A stretch of 64,000 bases of DNA from Saccharothrix sp. NRRL B-16314 (GCF_000716595.1 NZ_JNXC01000040.1:1-64000); one strand, 5' to 3'; numbered from the stretch's first letter, positions 52,254 to 61,466 are shown. Translations and numbers: made by a program. Notes: generated by a model from the letters alone, not told the origin.

Positions 52254-53333
52254 TCAGCGGGACGCTTCAGCCGGCACGACCTCCTTCTGGACGTGCAGCG
52301 ACTCCGCCTGGACGGCCGGGTTCGCCGGGTGGCGCGCGAGTTCGATGAGGTGTTCGGGTTCGCGAAGTGTGATGTCGTCGAGCACCGCGGTGAGTCCGCG
52401 CTCGCGCAGCCACTCGTCGTCGAAGGACTCGCCCAGGTAGTTCGCGCCGTCGTCGGCCGCGACCACGAGGATGCGGCTGCCGGGGTGGTGGTGCGCGTGG
52501 TGCAGCGCGGCGAACACCGCGGCGCCCGCCGACTCGCCGACGAGCAACCCCTCGTGACGCGCGAGCGCCCGGCTCGTGGCGATGCCTTCGAGGTCACCGA
52601 CCAGGTGGACCCGATCGACCACCGACAGGTCCAGGTTGCCCGGTTTCCAGGCCAGCCCGAGCCCTCGCATCGCGTAGCCGCGGAACGGGAAGCCGAATGC
52701 CGCCGAGCCCGCCGCGTCCACCGCGACCGTGACGAGGTCCGGCAGTTTCTCCTTGAGCACCCGGGACAGGCCGCTGATGTGACCGCCGGTGCTGACCGCC
52801 GCCACCAGCGCGTCGAATTCGGGCAGATCGCTCAGGATCTCGCCCGCGGTCTGCTCCGCGTGAATGCGCGGATTGTCCGGATTGCGATATTGATCCGGCC
52901 AGAACACGGTGGGATCGTCCGCCCGCAACTGTCGCACGCGCTCCAGTCGCTGCCGCTGGTAGCCGCCGCCTTCGTCGGGGGTGTCCACCAGCTCGATCTC
53001 CGCGCCGAGCGCTTTCGCGTACCGCAGCACGGACGTCGGTGTCTTCGGGTCGACCACCAGGATGACTCGGTAGCCCTTGACCGCGCCGATGAGGGCGAGC
53101 GATTTGCCGAGATTGCCCGATGTGGACTCGACGATGGTGTCCCCGGGGCGGAGCCTGCCGCTCGCCTCGGCCTGGTCGATCATGAAGTGGGCGGCCCTGT
53201 CCTTGATGCTGCGCCCCGGATTGGCCGACTCGACCTTGACCAGCACCTCCGCGCCATTGTGCACGGTGAAGTGTCGCAATCGGACTATCGGTGTTCCGCC
53301 GATCAGTTCCAGCACACTCTCGTGGATCGCCAT
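52254..53333 (-). CDS. Cysteine-synthase-like PLP enzyme (SbnA/CBS/OASS family)
   Basis: 359 aa from ATG 53333 (an in-frame GTG lies at 53363). The PLP lysine is K44 in NPGRSIKDRAA; the substrate loop is ESTSGNLGKSLA and the phosphate loop STGGHISG. These correspond to the beta-substitution enzymes that attack O-acetyl- or O-phosphoserine with a nucleophile. Changes from the usual TSGNTG and GTGGT loops suggest a nucleophile other than sulfide, as in SbnA (glutamate) or O-ureidoserine synthase. It is divergent from the GNAT-oxidase-exporter-racemase operon. Confidence 0.85.
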   Translation of the reverse strand: MAIHESVLELIGGTPIVRLRHFTVHNGAEVLVKVESANPGRSIKDRAAHFMIDQAEASGRLRPGDTIVESTSGNLGKSLALIGAVKGYRVILVVDPKTPTSVLRYAKALGAEIELVDTPDEGGGYQRQRLERVRQLRADDPTVFWPDQYRNPDNPRIHAEQTAGEILSDLPEFDALVAAVSTGGHISGLSRVLKEKLPDLVTVAVDAAGSAAFGFPFRGYAMRGLGLAWKPGNLDLSVVDRVHLVGDLEGIATSRALARHEGLLVGESAGAAVFAALHHAHHHPGSRILVVAADDGANYLGESFDDEWLRERGLTAVLDDITLREPEHLIELARHPANPAVQAESLHVQKEVVPAEASR

Positions 53334-53758
53334 GTCCCCCCAGTCCTCCCCGAACAGTCCCACCCATGAGGGCTCGCGCGTGAGCAGATTGATGCCGTGA
53401 TCACCCAGAATGCGATGGTGGCGTATTCGAATGACTTCCGCTCGCGCACTCCACTTTTGATGGAGACTGCGTCACCCCAGTAGTCGCCGGTGACCCTCGG
53501 TGGCCCCAGCGGCCGAAGATCGCACTGAACGTACGCCATCCAACGTACCCAGCGCCCCAGTCGCACGCACTAGGCCACACGGGTGCTTCGCGGTGCGCAA
53601 CGGAGTAATGCCGTCGCATTGCCTGAGATGTGGTTGACGATTCGCCGCGGGCGTGGGTAGTGTCGGTTTCCGGGGGGCAAATTCAGCGCACCTGTCGCTT
53701 TGATCGAACCTGTCGGGTTTTACGCCGCTCTTTTGGGCTGCGAACTGGGGGCTTCACC
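53334..53758. other. Divergent intergenic region of the amino-acid cluster
   Basis: 425 nt, clearly AT-richer than its surroundings, with no gene. It holds at least the forward promoter listed separately. Confidence 0.5.
53634..53663 (+). promoter_or_regulatory. Sigma70-like promoter of GNAT/oxidase operon
   Basis: TTGACG at 53634-53639 and TAGTGT at 53658-53663 with an 18-nt spacer. The predicted transcript start near 53670 leaves an untranslated leader of about 90 nt before GTG 53759. Confidence 0.6.
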
Positions 53759-54325
53759 GTGTATGAATGCGTGTGGCTGACGGCCGGAATCGACTCCGGC
53801 GTCGCCGAGGTCATCCGCCTGATCGAAACCGTGTCGGTCGACGAGCCGTTCGTCGGCCTGCCCGCCAAGCCGACGGCCGAGGAATCCACGGCCCTGCAAG
53901 CGAAACTGGCCGCGGGCATCGCGTCTGGTCAGACGTACGTGCTGACCGTGCGGGCGGCATCCGGTGAGGTCGTCGCCTGTGTGGCGATCAACCGGCCGGC
54001 CACGGCCAACCAGCGCCACATCGGCGAGTTGACGACGGGCGCCGTGCACCCCGACCACCGGGGTGGCGGGGTGGTGACCACGGCGTTCCGCGAGGTGGTC
54101 CGCCACTGCGAGGAGATCGGGATCGACGTTCTCAGGCTCGACGTCCGCGCGGGCATCAGGGCGGAAAGGCTTTGGCGCTCCTACGGGTTCGCCGAGTACG
54201 GCAGGCTCGACGACTACGGCCGGATCGGCGCGGAAAGCTACTCCGGGGTCTACCTGGCACAGCCGGTGGAACAGCTCAAGTCAAGGCTTTTCGACAAGGA
54301 GGTATCCCGTGCTCAGCAAGGATGA
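53759..54325 (+). CDS. GNAT-family acetyltransferase
   Basis: 188 aa from GTG 53759. TYVLTVRAASGEVVACVAIN, then GELTTGAVHPDHRGGGVVTT (acetyl-CoA-binding Q/RxxGxG/A variant HRGGGV) and LRLDVRAGIRAERLWRSYGF, AEYGRLDDYG follow GNAT motifs A and B. It probably acetylates an amine in the cluster product, either as a biosynthetic step or for self-protection. Its end overlaps the next gene by 17 nt. Confidence 0.82.
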   Translation: MYECVWLTAGIDSGVAEVIRLIETVSVDEPFVGLPAKPTAEESTALQAKLAAGIASGQTYVLTVRAASGEVVACVAINRPATANQRHIGELTTGAVHPDHRGGGVVTTAFREVVRHCEEIGIDVLRLDVRAGIRAERLWRSYGFAEYGRLDDYGRIGAESYSGVYLAQPVEQLKSRLFDKEVSRAQQG

Positions 54326-55016
54326 ATTCAAGAAGCAGTGCTACGCCACGATCGAGAAGCACACCTCGGTGGCGCACCCGCTCGTCTCCGAGCTCGTGAA
54401 GCCGGAGGCGAACTGGGAGTTGCTGCAGGCGATGACCCTGCAGGGGTACCAGCTCACCAAGCACTTCCTGACCTACATCGAGCACCTCTTCTTCTACTGC
54501 CCGTTGCCCAAGCACAAGAAGGCGCTCATGGTCAACATGTACGAGGAGGAGACCGGCCGCCTTTCCGGCACGAAGAACCACGTCCGCCTGATGCAGGACT
54601 TCGTGCGGGCCATCCGGGTCGACGACGCCACCAGGGACGCGGTCAAGCCGTACCCGCAGACCCAGGAGCTCATCGACTACCGGATGGACCTGGTCAAGAA
54701 CCCGGAGACCTACCACCTGGGCGCGGCGGCCGTCGCGATCGCCAGCGAGGGCCAGAACCTCGAGGACACCGCGGGCCAGCACCGGCACTCGCTGCTGGGT
54801 GACGTCTACGGTCTGACCGACAAGGACACCCTGTTCTTTTCGGTGCACGCCAAGGAAGACGTCGGGCACGTCCGCGAGGGTATCGCCCTGGTGAACGACT
54901 TGTGCACCGACGCGAAGATGCAGCAGGATGCGCTCGAGGTTGTGGAACACACCTGCAAGCTGTTCCAGGGGGTTTACGACGGCGTCGCCGAACGCCATCT
55001 GACTGGAGTGCGGTGA
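54309..55016 (+). CDS. Heme-oxygenase-like diiron oxidase (HDO), N-oxygenase/C-C lyase type
   Basis: 235 aa from GTG 54309 (AAGGAGG at 54297-54303). All-helical. Candidate iron ligands E81, H91, E147, H180, D184 and H187 fall in YEEETGRLSGTKNHV, AIASEGQNLED and FSVHAKEDVGHV. The spacings (10 between E81 and H91, 56 from H91 to E147, and H-x3-D-x2-H) match what I recall for SznF-type and CADD-type diiron proteins. Such enzymes use O2 to N-oxygenate or fragment amino-acid or fatty-acid substrates (SznF, BesC, UndA, CADD). The neighbours suggest an amino-acid-derived substrate. Confidence 0.82.
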   Translation: MLSKDEFKKQCYATIEKHTSVAHPLVSELVKPEANWELLQAMTLQGYQLTKHFLTYIEHLFFYCPLPKHKKALMVNMYEEETGRLSGTKNHVRLMQDFVRAIRVDDATRDAVKPYPQTQELIDYRMDLVKNPETYHLGAAAVAIASEGQNLEDTAGQHRHSLLGDVYGLTDKDTLFFSVHAKEDVGHVREGIALVNDLCTDAKMQQDALEVVEHTCKLFQGVYDGVAERHLTGVR

Positions 55017-56239
55017 AATTAGGATCGGCTGACAAAGCGGCGAGGATCGGCGGGGGCGTCCTCGCCGCTTCCGTCGTGCTCGGGTTTGTCATCTCATTGC
55101 TCGGCTCTTCGCTCAAGAACACGGTACAGGTCTACTTCCTGCCGATGGCGGAGTCCTTCGGCCAGCAGCGCGGCACGTTCGCGCTGGCCACCACGGCTTT
55201 CGCGATCACGTACGCGATCGCGGCGCCGTTGACCGGCGCGCTGGCCGACCGGCTCGGACCGGGTCGGGTGCTGCTGATCGGCACGGTGAGCGCGGGGATC
55301 GCGTTCCTGCTGTGCGCGGTGGTCCCGTCGTTCGCCGTTTTCGTCGCGGTGTACGGGATTCTGGCCGCGTTCGCGTACACGATGCTCTCGTACGTGCCGC
55401 TCGGCGTGCTGGTCGACCGGCTGTTCTCGGAGAAGCGCAAGGGTTTCTTCTACGCGCTGCTGACGAACGGCACCGCCGCCGGGTTCATCCTGCTGGTTCC
55501 ACTGTGGACGTGGCTCGACGGCAGGACCAGTTGGAACAGCGTGTTCATCGGGCTCGGGGTGCTGCTGCTGGGCGTCATCACGCCGCTCACCGCGCTGCGG
55601 TTCCGCGGTGAGGTGAAGCCACCCGCCTCGGCTTCGACCACCGGTGAGCGTCCCAGCATCGCCTCGGCGTTGAAGACGTCCACCTTCGCGGGACTGGCGG
55701 GCGCGTTCTTCGCCTGCGGCGCGACGATGGCGTTCATCGACGTGCACCTGATCCCGTTCATGGGGGACATGCACGTCCACACCGACATCAGCGCGACGAG
55801 CGTCATCCTGCTCGGGCTGTTCGAGATCGTCGGCTCGCTGATCGCGGGCAGGCTGTGCGACCGCGGCCTGATCAAGAACGTGCTGATCAGCGGCTACCTG
55901 ATTCGCGCCGCGTCGATGTTCCTGATCTCGTTGTCGACGTCCGTCGTCGCCGTGATCGTGTTCGGGTGCCTGTTCGGTCTGAGCTACCTGGTGACGGTCG
56001 TCGCCACCTCCATGTGGGTGCTCAAGTCGTTCCCGGTCGAGGTGAAGGGCGCGGTGATGGGCTTCATCTGGACCGCGCACCAGATCGGCGCCGCGCTGAG
56101 CAGCCAGTTCGGCGCGCACACCCGTGACTCGACCGGCTCGTACCTGCTGGAGATCGTGGTCACCGGCGGCCTCGCGGTGCTCAGCGTCGTCCTGATCGCG
56201 AGGATGCCCGATCCCAACCGGAAACTCGTGACCACCTGA
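55013..56239 (+). CDS. MFS transporter of the cluster
   Basis: 408 aa from GTG 55013, overlapping the oxidase stop by 4 nt (GTGA). Twelve predicted helices; SFGQQRGTFALATTAFAITY, PLTGALADRLGPGRVLLIG (motif A) and AGRLCDRGLIKNVLISGYLI with a central loop. It resembles oxalate/formate-antiporter-like MFS proteins (FxRGxxxLAxxxFxxxYA start). It probably exports the product or takes up an amino-acid-like compound. Confidence 0.83.
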   Translation: MKLGSADKAARIGGGVLAASVVLGFVISLLGSSLKNTVQVYFLPMAESFGQQRGTFALATTAFAITYAIAAPLTGALADRLGPGRVLLIGTVSAGIAFLLCAVVPSFAVFVAVYGILAAFAYTMLSYVPLGVLVDRLFSEKRKGFFYALLTNGTAAGFILLVPLWTWLDGRTSWNSVFIGLGVLLLGVITPLTALRFRGEVKPPASASTTGERPSIASALKTSTFAGLAGAFFACGATMAFIDVHLIPFMGDMHVHTDISATSVILLGLFEIVGSLIAGRLCDRGLIKNVLISGYLIRAASMFLISLSTSVVAVIVFGCLFGLSYLVTVVATSMWVLKSFPVEVKGAVMGFIWTAHQIGAALSSQFGAHTRDSTGSYLLEIVVTGGLAVLSVVLIARMPDPNRKLVTT

Positions 56240-56258
56240 CCTCTTCCGAGGAGACAGA

Positions 56259-56969
56259 ATGCAGGACACCAGGACCGTCGGCGTCATCGGCGGCATGGCT
56301 TGGGAAAGCTCGGCCACCTACTACCGGATGATCAACGAGAAGGTCGCGGAACGCCTGGGCGGCAGGCACTCCGCGCGGCTGCTGCTCAACAGCACCGACT
56401 TCGAGGAGATCATCCAGTGGCACGGGGCGGACGACTGGGCCTCCGTCGGCCGCAAGGTCACCGAACTCGCGCAGGGGCTCGAAAAGGGCGGGGCGGGTTG
56501 TGTGCTGATCGCCTGCGTCACCCAGCACAACGTGGCCGACGAGGCCGCGGCCGAGATCGGCATCCCGCTCATCCACATCGCCGACGTCACGGGGGAGGCG
56601 ATCGTCGCCGACAACCGTCGCACGGTCGGCCTGCTCGGCACCCGCTTCACCATGGAGAAGGAGTTCTTCGCGGGCAGGCTGCGCGACCGCTTCGGGCTCG
56701 ACGTCCGACTGCCCGACGAGCCGGGCCGCGCCTACCTGCACGAGACGATCTTCGAAGAGTTCGCCAAGGGCATCTTCACGGACGCCACCCGCGCCCGGTA
56801 CGTCGAGATCATCCGTTCTCTGGTCGCGGATGGCGCGGAGGGGATCATCCTGGGCTGCACCGAAATCGGCCTGCTGATCCGCCAGTCTGACGTCCCCGAC
56901 GTGCCGCTCTACGACACCACCGAACTGCATGTGAACGCCGCGGTCGAGTTCAGCCTCGCCAAGGACTGA
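56259..56969 (+). CDS. Aspartate/glutamate racemase family protein
   Basis: 236 aa, 19 nt after the transporter. GVIGGMAWESSATYYRMINE is the family start. The two catalytic Cys are present as C86 in IACVTQH and C200 in ILGCTEIGLL. The usual xCNTxH first loop is CVTQH here, a change next to the active site that may reflect an unusual substrate. PLP-independent two-base racemisation of an acidic or derived amino acid is expected, giving a D-product. Confidence 0.87.
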   Translation: MQDTRTVGVIGGMAWESSATYYRMINEKVAERLGGRHSARLLLNSTDFEEIIQWHGADDWASVGRKVTELAQGLEKGGAGCVLIACVTQHNVADEAAAEIGIPLIHIADVTGEAIVADNRRTVGLLGTRFTMEKEFFAGRLRDRFGLDVRLPDEPGRAYLHETIFEEFAKGIFTDATRARYVEIIRSLVADGAEGIILGCTEIGLLIRQSDVPDVPLYDTTELHVNAAVEFSLAKD

Positions 56970-56974
56970 AAGTT

Positions 56975-57023
56975 CGTGAAGGCCACCGGCACCGGGTCGA
57001 ACTCGGTGAACGGGGCCTTCACG
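56975..57023 (+). terminator. Hairpin after racemase gene
   Basis: A perfect 10-bp stem, CGTGAAGGCC at 56975-56984 and its complement at 57014-57023. It starts 6 nt after the stop; the loop is about 29 nt. Confidence 0.65.
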
Positions 57024-57127
57024 CGCTTTCCCCACCGCACGGCCGCCGACCGCGGGCGTGTCGGCTTTGCCCGATGCGCCCCGGCGGCGAGGGCCATCCT
57101 GTCTGACCATCGCCGTTCACCGCCGGG

Positions 57128-57568
57128 TCAGCGGCGGCCGGTGGTGAGGATGACCACGTACTGGCCGCCGCCCGCTTGGACGTCGGCGGTCACGGGCAGG
57201 GTGGGCACCAAGCGGGAGAACCGGTCCACCAGCCAGTCCGCCGCCTCCCGGGCGTCCTGTTCGGTCGGACACCGGGCCACCATCTCGCGGCCCCCCTTGC
57301 GCTCCAGCCTGTCGGCGACGGTGATCAGCGGCGCGGGGTCGGCGACGTGCAGGCGGTCCGGCCAGGCGATGACCACCTTCACCGCGCCCTTGCGGGTGTT
57401 GCACCCGCGGTGCGCGAGCCGCTCGGCGACCTTCGCCTTCCGGTCGGTGGTCCGGCTGTCGACGCTCGGCCCCCTCGGGTCGTTCACGGACATGTCGGGG
57501 TCGACCGGTTCGTCGCACACCCAGCACCGCCAGCCGTCGCGTTCGGCCACGTCATCGAGGAGGCTCAC
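57128..57568 (-). CDS. HNH-like small protein with altered active site
   Basis: 146 aa. DGWRCWVCDEPV gives a C15-x2-C18 zinc pair and ERLAHRGCNTRKG the second half (H53, C56, N57), as in HNH nucleases. The catalytic His normally following Asp (DH) is Ser here (PSVDSRTTDRK), so nuclease activity is doubtful. The C-terminal 70 residues (VARCPTEQDAREAADWLVDR, QAGGGQYVVILTTG) look like a separate alpha/beta unit. Role unknown; convergent with the racemase operon. Confidence 0.65.
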   Translation of the reverse strand: MSLLDDVAERDGWRCWVCDEPVDPDMSVNDPRGPSVDSRTTDRKAKVAERLAHRGCNTRKGAVKVVIAWPDRLHVADPAPLITVADRLERKGGREMVARCPTEQDAREAADWLVDRFSRLVPTLPVTADVQAGGGQYVVILTTGRR

Positions 57569-57757
57569 CCGAGCAAACTAGCCTGCCGGCCGCCGCCCCG
57601 CGCAGGGGTGCCTCGTTCCCGTCGCGCGGCCAGGCCGTGTCCCCCGTGCGAGCTACACGCAAGTGTCCACCGCGCGGTGACGATTCCGGGCGGTCCGATC
57701 CATAGCGTTCAGACATCCGCGGCGCCATGGCCGTGAACGTCTCGCGAAGGATTGGTA

Positions 57758-58585
57758 ATGCGACTGTTGATGCAGTTCGGGGCCGTCGCGCTGGTGGCTT
57801 TCGCCGGCAACGCGCTCGTCACCGCCATGCACTGGAACGTGCCCCTCACGCTGGTGGGCGGTTTGGCCACAGCGGCGCTGTCGCTGTACGTCTACGCGTA
57901 CGTGGTGAAGCGGACCGAGCGCCGGGAACCGCTCGAAGTGGCCGTGCAGGGAGCTGTCCCCGCGTTCGGGCGTGGGCTGCTGGTCGGCACCGCCATGTTC
58001 GGCGCCGTCATCGCGATCATCGCGCTCTTCGGCGGCTTCGAGGTGCTGGGTTGGGGTTCGCCGGCGGGCGCGACGGCGTTGCTCGGCTTCACGGCCGCTG
58101 CCGTCGTGGTGGAGGAACTGCTCTTCCGCGGCATCCTCTTCCGCATCGTCGAACAGCACATCGGCACGTGGGCGTCGCTCGGGCTCACCGGGCTCCTGTT
58201 CGGCGCGGCGCACCTGTTCAACCCGCACGCCACGTTGTGGACCGCGTCCGCCATCGCGATCGAGGCGGGATTCATGCTGGCCGCCGTCTACGCCGCCACG
58301 CGCAACCTCTGGGTGCCCATCGGCGTGCACTTCGGCTGGAACTTCGCGCAGGGCGGCATCTTCAGCACCAGCGTGTCCGGACAGGACGCTCCGCAAGGGC
58401 TGCTGGACGGCGTGACGTCCGGCCCGTTCCTGCTCAGCGGCGGCGAGTTCGGTCCGGAGGCGAGCGGGTACTCGGTGCTGGCCGGCGTCGCGGTGACGGT
58501 CGTGTTCCTGTGGCTGGCCCGCCGGCGCGGCAACCTGGTGCCACTGCGCCGCCGCTCCGCCCCCGCGGCTACCCTCGCCGGGTGA
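57758..58585 (+). CDS. CPBP-family intramembrane metalloprotease
   Basis: 275 aa from ATG 57758 (AAGGA 6 nt upstream). Six to eight membrane helices. The motifs are all present: E119-E120-x3-R124 in VEELLFRGILF, FxxxH with H152 in LLFGAAHLF, and H191-x3-N195 in GVHFGWN. CPBP (Abi/Rce1-like) proteases act inside the membrane. It overlaps the histidine kinase start (GTGA) and may signal to, or be controlled with, this two-component system. Confidence 0.87.
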   Translation: MRLLMQFGAVALVAFAGNALVTAMHWNVPLTLVGGLATAALSLYVYAYVVKRTERREPLEVAVQGAVPAFGRGLLVGTAMFGAVIAIIALFGGFEVLGWGSPAGATALLGFTAAAVVVEELLFRGILFRIVEQHIGTWASLGLTGLLFGAAHLFNPHATLWTASAIAIEAGFMLAAVYAATRNLWVPIGVHFGWNFAQGGIFSTSVSGQDAPQGLLDGVTSGPFLLSGGEFGPEASGYSVLAGVAVTVVFLWLARRRGNLVPLRRRSAPAATLAG

Positions 58586-59727
58586 TCGGCTTCCGGCGGC
58601 TCCCGGACCTGTGGCGACGGTGGGACGTCACGGTCCGGGACGTCCCGCTCGCGCTCGCGCTGGCGCTCTCGTCGCTGGTGCCCGCGCTGCACAACCGGGG
58701 AACGCAGCTCGGTGACCTGCCCACCCGCCCGATGGACGCGCTGGCCGTGGCGGTGATCGCGCTGGAGTGCCTGCCGCTGATCGTGCGCAGGCGGTGGCCG
58801 GCCGTCTGCCTCGCCTTGGTCGCCACCGGGTTTGCGGCCGACCAGCTCCTCGGCTACCACGCGGTCGCGGGCACCGCGCTGCCCATCGCGCTGCTGAGCA
58901 CGGGGCTGCACCTGGGCGGCCGGCGGCGGGCCGTCGCCGTGCTGGCCTCCGCGGCGTACGTGCCGCTGGCCGTCGCGCTCGACCGGCACGGTTCCGGCGA
59001 AGGCGTGGCCGGGTTCGTGACGTTCTACCTGACGCTGGCCGCCGCCTGGGCGGCAGGGGCGTGGCTGCGGCTGTCCAGGGAGGGGGAGGCGGAACGCCGC
59101 CGCCACGTGGCCGAGGCGACCCGGCTCGCGGAACGCACCCGCATCGCCCGCGAGCTGCACGACGTCGTGACCCACCACGTGACCGCGATGGTCGTGCAAG
59201 CCGAGGCGGCGCGGTACCTGGGCGGTGCGCCCGAGCGCCTGGACCAGACGTTGGCCGCGATCAGCGACACCGGCCGCAGGTCCATCGCGGACCTGAGGCA
59301 CCTGCTCGACCTGCTGAACCCGGACCACGACGCCGATCCGCGCACGCCGTCCGTCGGGGAGCTGAGCGCGCTCGTGGCGCAGACCAGGCAGGCCGGGCAG
59401 CCGGTCGAGTTCACGGAGGAGGGCGTGCCGCCGGCGGGGAGCGCGAAGGTGGTGGCGTACCGGGTGGTGCAGGAGGCGTTGACGAACGCGCTCAAACACG
59501 CGCACGGCAGCCGGACCACGGTCCACGTGCGGCACGGCGGGAGCGAGATCGTGGTGGAGGTCGGCACCGAAGGCGGTGGATCGTCCGTCGCGTCGCCCGG
59601 TGGCAGCGGGCGGGGGCTCGCCGGGCTGCGCGACCGGGTCGACGTGCTCGGCGGTGAGTTCAGCGCGGGCCGGCGGGACGGCGGCTTCGTCGTGCGCGCA
59701 CGCATCCCGGTGGGGAGCCCGTCGTGA
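58582..59727 (+). CDS. Two-component sensor histidine kinase (NarL-type)
   Basis: 381 aa from GTG 58582. Four to six membrane segments in residues 20-160, a coiled linker (EGEAERRRHVAEATRLAERT), then HisKA_3 with phosphoacceptor H193 in RIARELHDVVTHHVTAMVVQ. The HATPase part has VVQEALTNALKHAHGSR (N box) and SGRGLAGLRDRVDVLGGEF (G box). It is coupled to the response regulator by a GTGA overlap. Confidence 0.9.
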   Translation: MIGFRRLPDLWRRWDVTVRDVPLALALALSSLVPALHNRGTQLGDLPTRPMDALAVAVIALECLPLIVRRRWPAVCLALVATGFAADQLLGYHAVAGTALPIALLSTGLHLGGRRRAVAVLASAAYVPLAVALDRHGSGEGVAGFVTFYLTLAAAWAAGAWLRLSREGEAERRRHVAEATRLAERTRIARELHDVVTHHVTAMVVQAEAARYLGGAPERLDQTLAAISDTGRRSIADLRHLLDLLNPDHDADPRTPSVGELSALVAQTRQAGQPVEFTEEGVPPAGSAKVVAYRVVQEALTNALKHAHGSRTTVHVRHGGSEIVVEVGTEGGGSSVASPGGSGRGLAGLRDRVDVLGGEFSAGRRDGGFVVRARIPVGSPS

Positions 59728-60383
59728 GCGCGCCGGTGCGGGTGCTGGTGTGCGACGACCAGGCGCTGGTCCGCACCGGTTTCGCGACGATCATCGACGC
59801 GCAGCACGACCTGGAGGTCGTGGGCGAGTGCGGGGACGGGCGCGCCGCGGTCGACCTCGCCGAGCGGCTGCGCCCGGACGTGGTGGTGATGGACGTCCGG
59901 ATGCCGGTGCTGGACGGCATCGAGGCCACCCGCTTGTTGGCGGGCGCGGACGTGGAGAACCCCGCCAAGGTGCTCGTCGTGACGACGTTCAACCTGGACG
60001 AGTACGTGTACGAGGCGCTGCGCGCGGGCGCCAGCGGGTTCCTGCTCAAGGACGCGCCGCCCGCGCAGCTGCTGCACGGCATCCGCACCGTCGCCACCGG
60101 TTGGGCGCTGCTGGCGCCCGAGGTGACCCGCCGGCTCGTCGGCCGGTACGCCGATCGGATCAAGCCGGTGCAGGGCATGACGGACGACGTCCCGCTGACC
60201 TCACGCGAACTCGAAGTGCTGCGCCTCATCGCGGACGGCCTGTCCAACAGCGAGATCGCCGCGACCCTGGTGCTCAGCCACGAGACCGTCAAGACGTACG
60301 TGTCGCGCATCCTCGCCAAGCTGAACCTCCGCGACCGGGTGCAGGCCGTCGTCTACGCGTACCGCCACGGGCTGGTGGCCTGA
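59724..60383 (+). CDS. Response regulator, NarL/LuxR family
   Basis: 219 aa from GTG 59724. The receiver has D11-D12, phosphorylation site D57 in VVVMDVRMPVLDG, T in VVTTFN and K in FLLKDAPP. A LuxR HTH reads LTSRELEVLRLIADGLSNSE and SHETVKTYVSRILAKLNLRD. It works with the upstream kinase; control of the CPBP gene in the same operon is plausible. Confidence 0.92.
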   Translation: MSAPVRVLVCDDQALVRTGFATIIDAQHDLEVVGECGDGRAAVDLAERLRPDVVVMDVRMPVLDGIEATRLLAGADVENPAKVLVVTTFNLDEYVYEALRAGASGFLLKDAPPAQLLHGIRTVATGWALLAPEVTRRLVGRYADRIKPVQGMTDDVPLTSRELEVLRLIADGLSNSEIAATLVLSHETVKTYVSRILAKLNLRDRVQAVVYAYRHGLVA

Positions 60384-60407
60384 CGGCGCAGGGCCGTGGG
60401 CGCGGAC

Positions 60408-61466
60408 CTACTCCTGCGCCTTGCCCCCGGTGACGCGGGACAGCGCCAGGGCGATGAGGATGATCGTGCCGTTGAGCGCGCCGATCCACTGGGCGGGGAC
60501 GCCGCCGAGGGTGAGCACGTTCTGGATCATGAACAGCAGCAGGATGCCGGTGAACGCGCCGAACATCGTCCCCTTGCCGCCGTTGAGGCTGATGCCGCCG
60601 ATGACGGCCGCGGCGAACACGGTGAAGATGTAGCCGTTGCCCTGGGCGGAGGCGACCGAGGCCAGCCGGCCGGACAGCAGCAGCCCGCCGAGGGCCGCGA
60701 GGAGGCTCGCGGTCACGATGACGATCCAGAGCACCCGGTCCGTGCGGATGCCGGCCGCCTTCGCCGCGTCGACGTTGCCGCCGATCGCGTACAGGGAGCG
60801 GCCGAAGCCGGTGAAGCCGAGCACCACGATGCCGATGGCGAACAGGACCAGGCACAGCCACACGGACGCGGGGACGCCGAACCACTGCGTGGTGCCGAGG
60901 TAGAGCATCGACTCCGGGAGGCGGAAGAAGGTCTGGCCGCCGGAGATGCCGGTGAGGATGCCGCGCAGCACGATCAACATGCCGAGCGTCACGATGAAGC
61001 CGTGCAGCCCGAACCGGATGATGAACAGCGCGTTGAGGACGCCGATCAGGACGCCGACCGCCAGCGTGACAGGCACCGACCAGCCTCCCGGCAGCAGGCC
61101 GAGCCCGTGGCCTGCTCCGACGGGCACCGTGAGCCACGCGGCGACTCCTGGCGCGAGTCCGACGGTGGACTCCAGGGAGAGGTCCATCTTCTTGACGATC
61201 AGCACCAGCGTCTGGGCCAGGACCAGGACGGCGATCTCCGACATGGTCTGCAGGATGTTGATCAGGTTGTCGGCTTGCAGGAACACCGGGTTGACCACTT
61301 GCCCGACGACCGCGATCACGATGATCGCGGGGACGAGCGCCAGGTCGCGCAGGCGGGCGAAGGCGATCCGCCGCCCACCGGCACGCCCGGTGGACGGACC
61401 CTTGCCGACCGGGCCGTCCGCGGGACTGTCGCCGGTGACCGCCGCCGCGGTCGTGGTCTCAGGCAT
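60408..61466 (-). CDS. Sugar ABC transporter permease (RbsC/XylH type)
   Basis: 352 aa. After a polar N-terminus of about 35 residues come about ten membrane helices with LAQTLVLIVKKMDLSLESTV and FTVFAAAVIGGISLNGGKGT, the BPD_transp_2 signatures. It forms the membrane part of a monosaccharide importer with the two genes upstream. The start overlaps the end of the ATPase gene by 8 nt. It converges with the response regulator gene, 24 nt apart. Confidence 0.9.
   Translation of the reverse strand: MPETTTAAAVTGDSPADGPVGKGPSTGRAGGRRIAFARLRDLALVPAIIVIAVVGQVVNPVFLQADNLINILQTMSEIAVLVLAQTLVLIVKKMDLSLESTVGLAPGVAAWLTVPVGAGHGLGLLPGGWSVPVTLAVGVLIGVLNALFIIRFGLHGFIVTLGMLIVLRGILTGISGGQTFFRLPESMLYLGTTQWFGVPASVWLCLVLFAIGIVVLGFTGFGRSLYAIGGNVDAAKAAGIRTDRVLWIVIVTASLLAALGGLLLSGRLASVASAQGNGYIFTVFAAAVIGGISLNGGKGTMFGAFTGILLLFMIQNVLTLGGVPAQWIGALNGTIILIALALSRVTGGKAQE

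Noticed and set aside
52254..53333. Simple cysteine biosynthesis role for the PLP enzyme
   Set aside because: Altered substrate loops and its place beside an oxidase, exporter and racemase make housekeeping cysteine synthase less likely, although not excluded.
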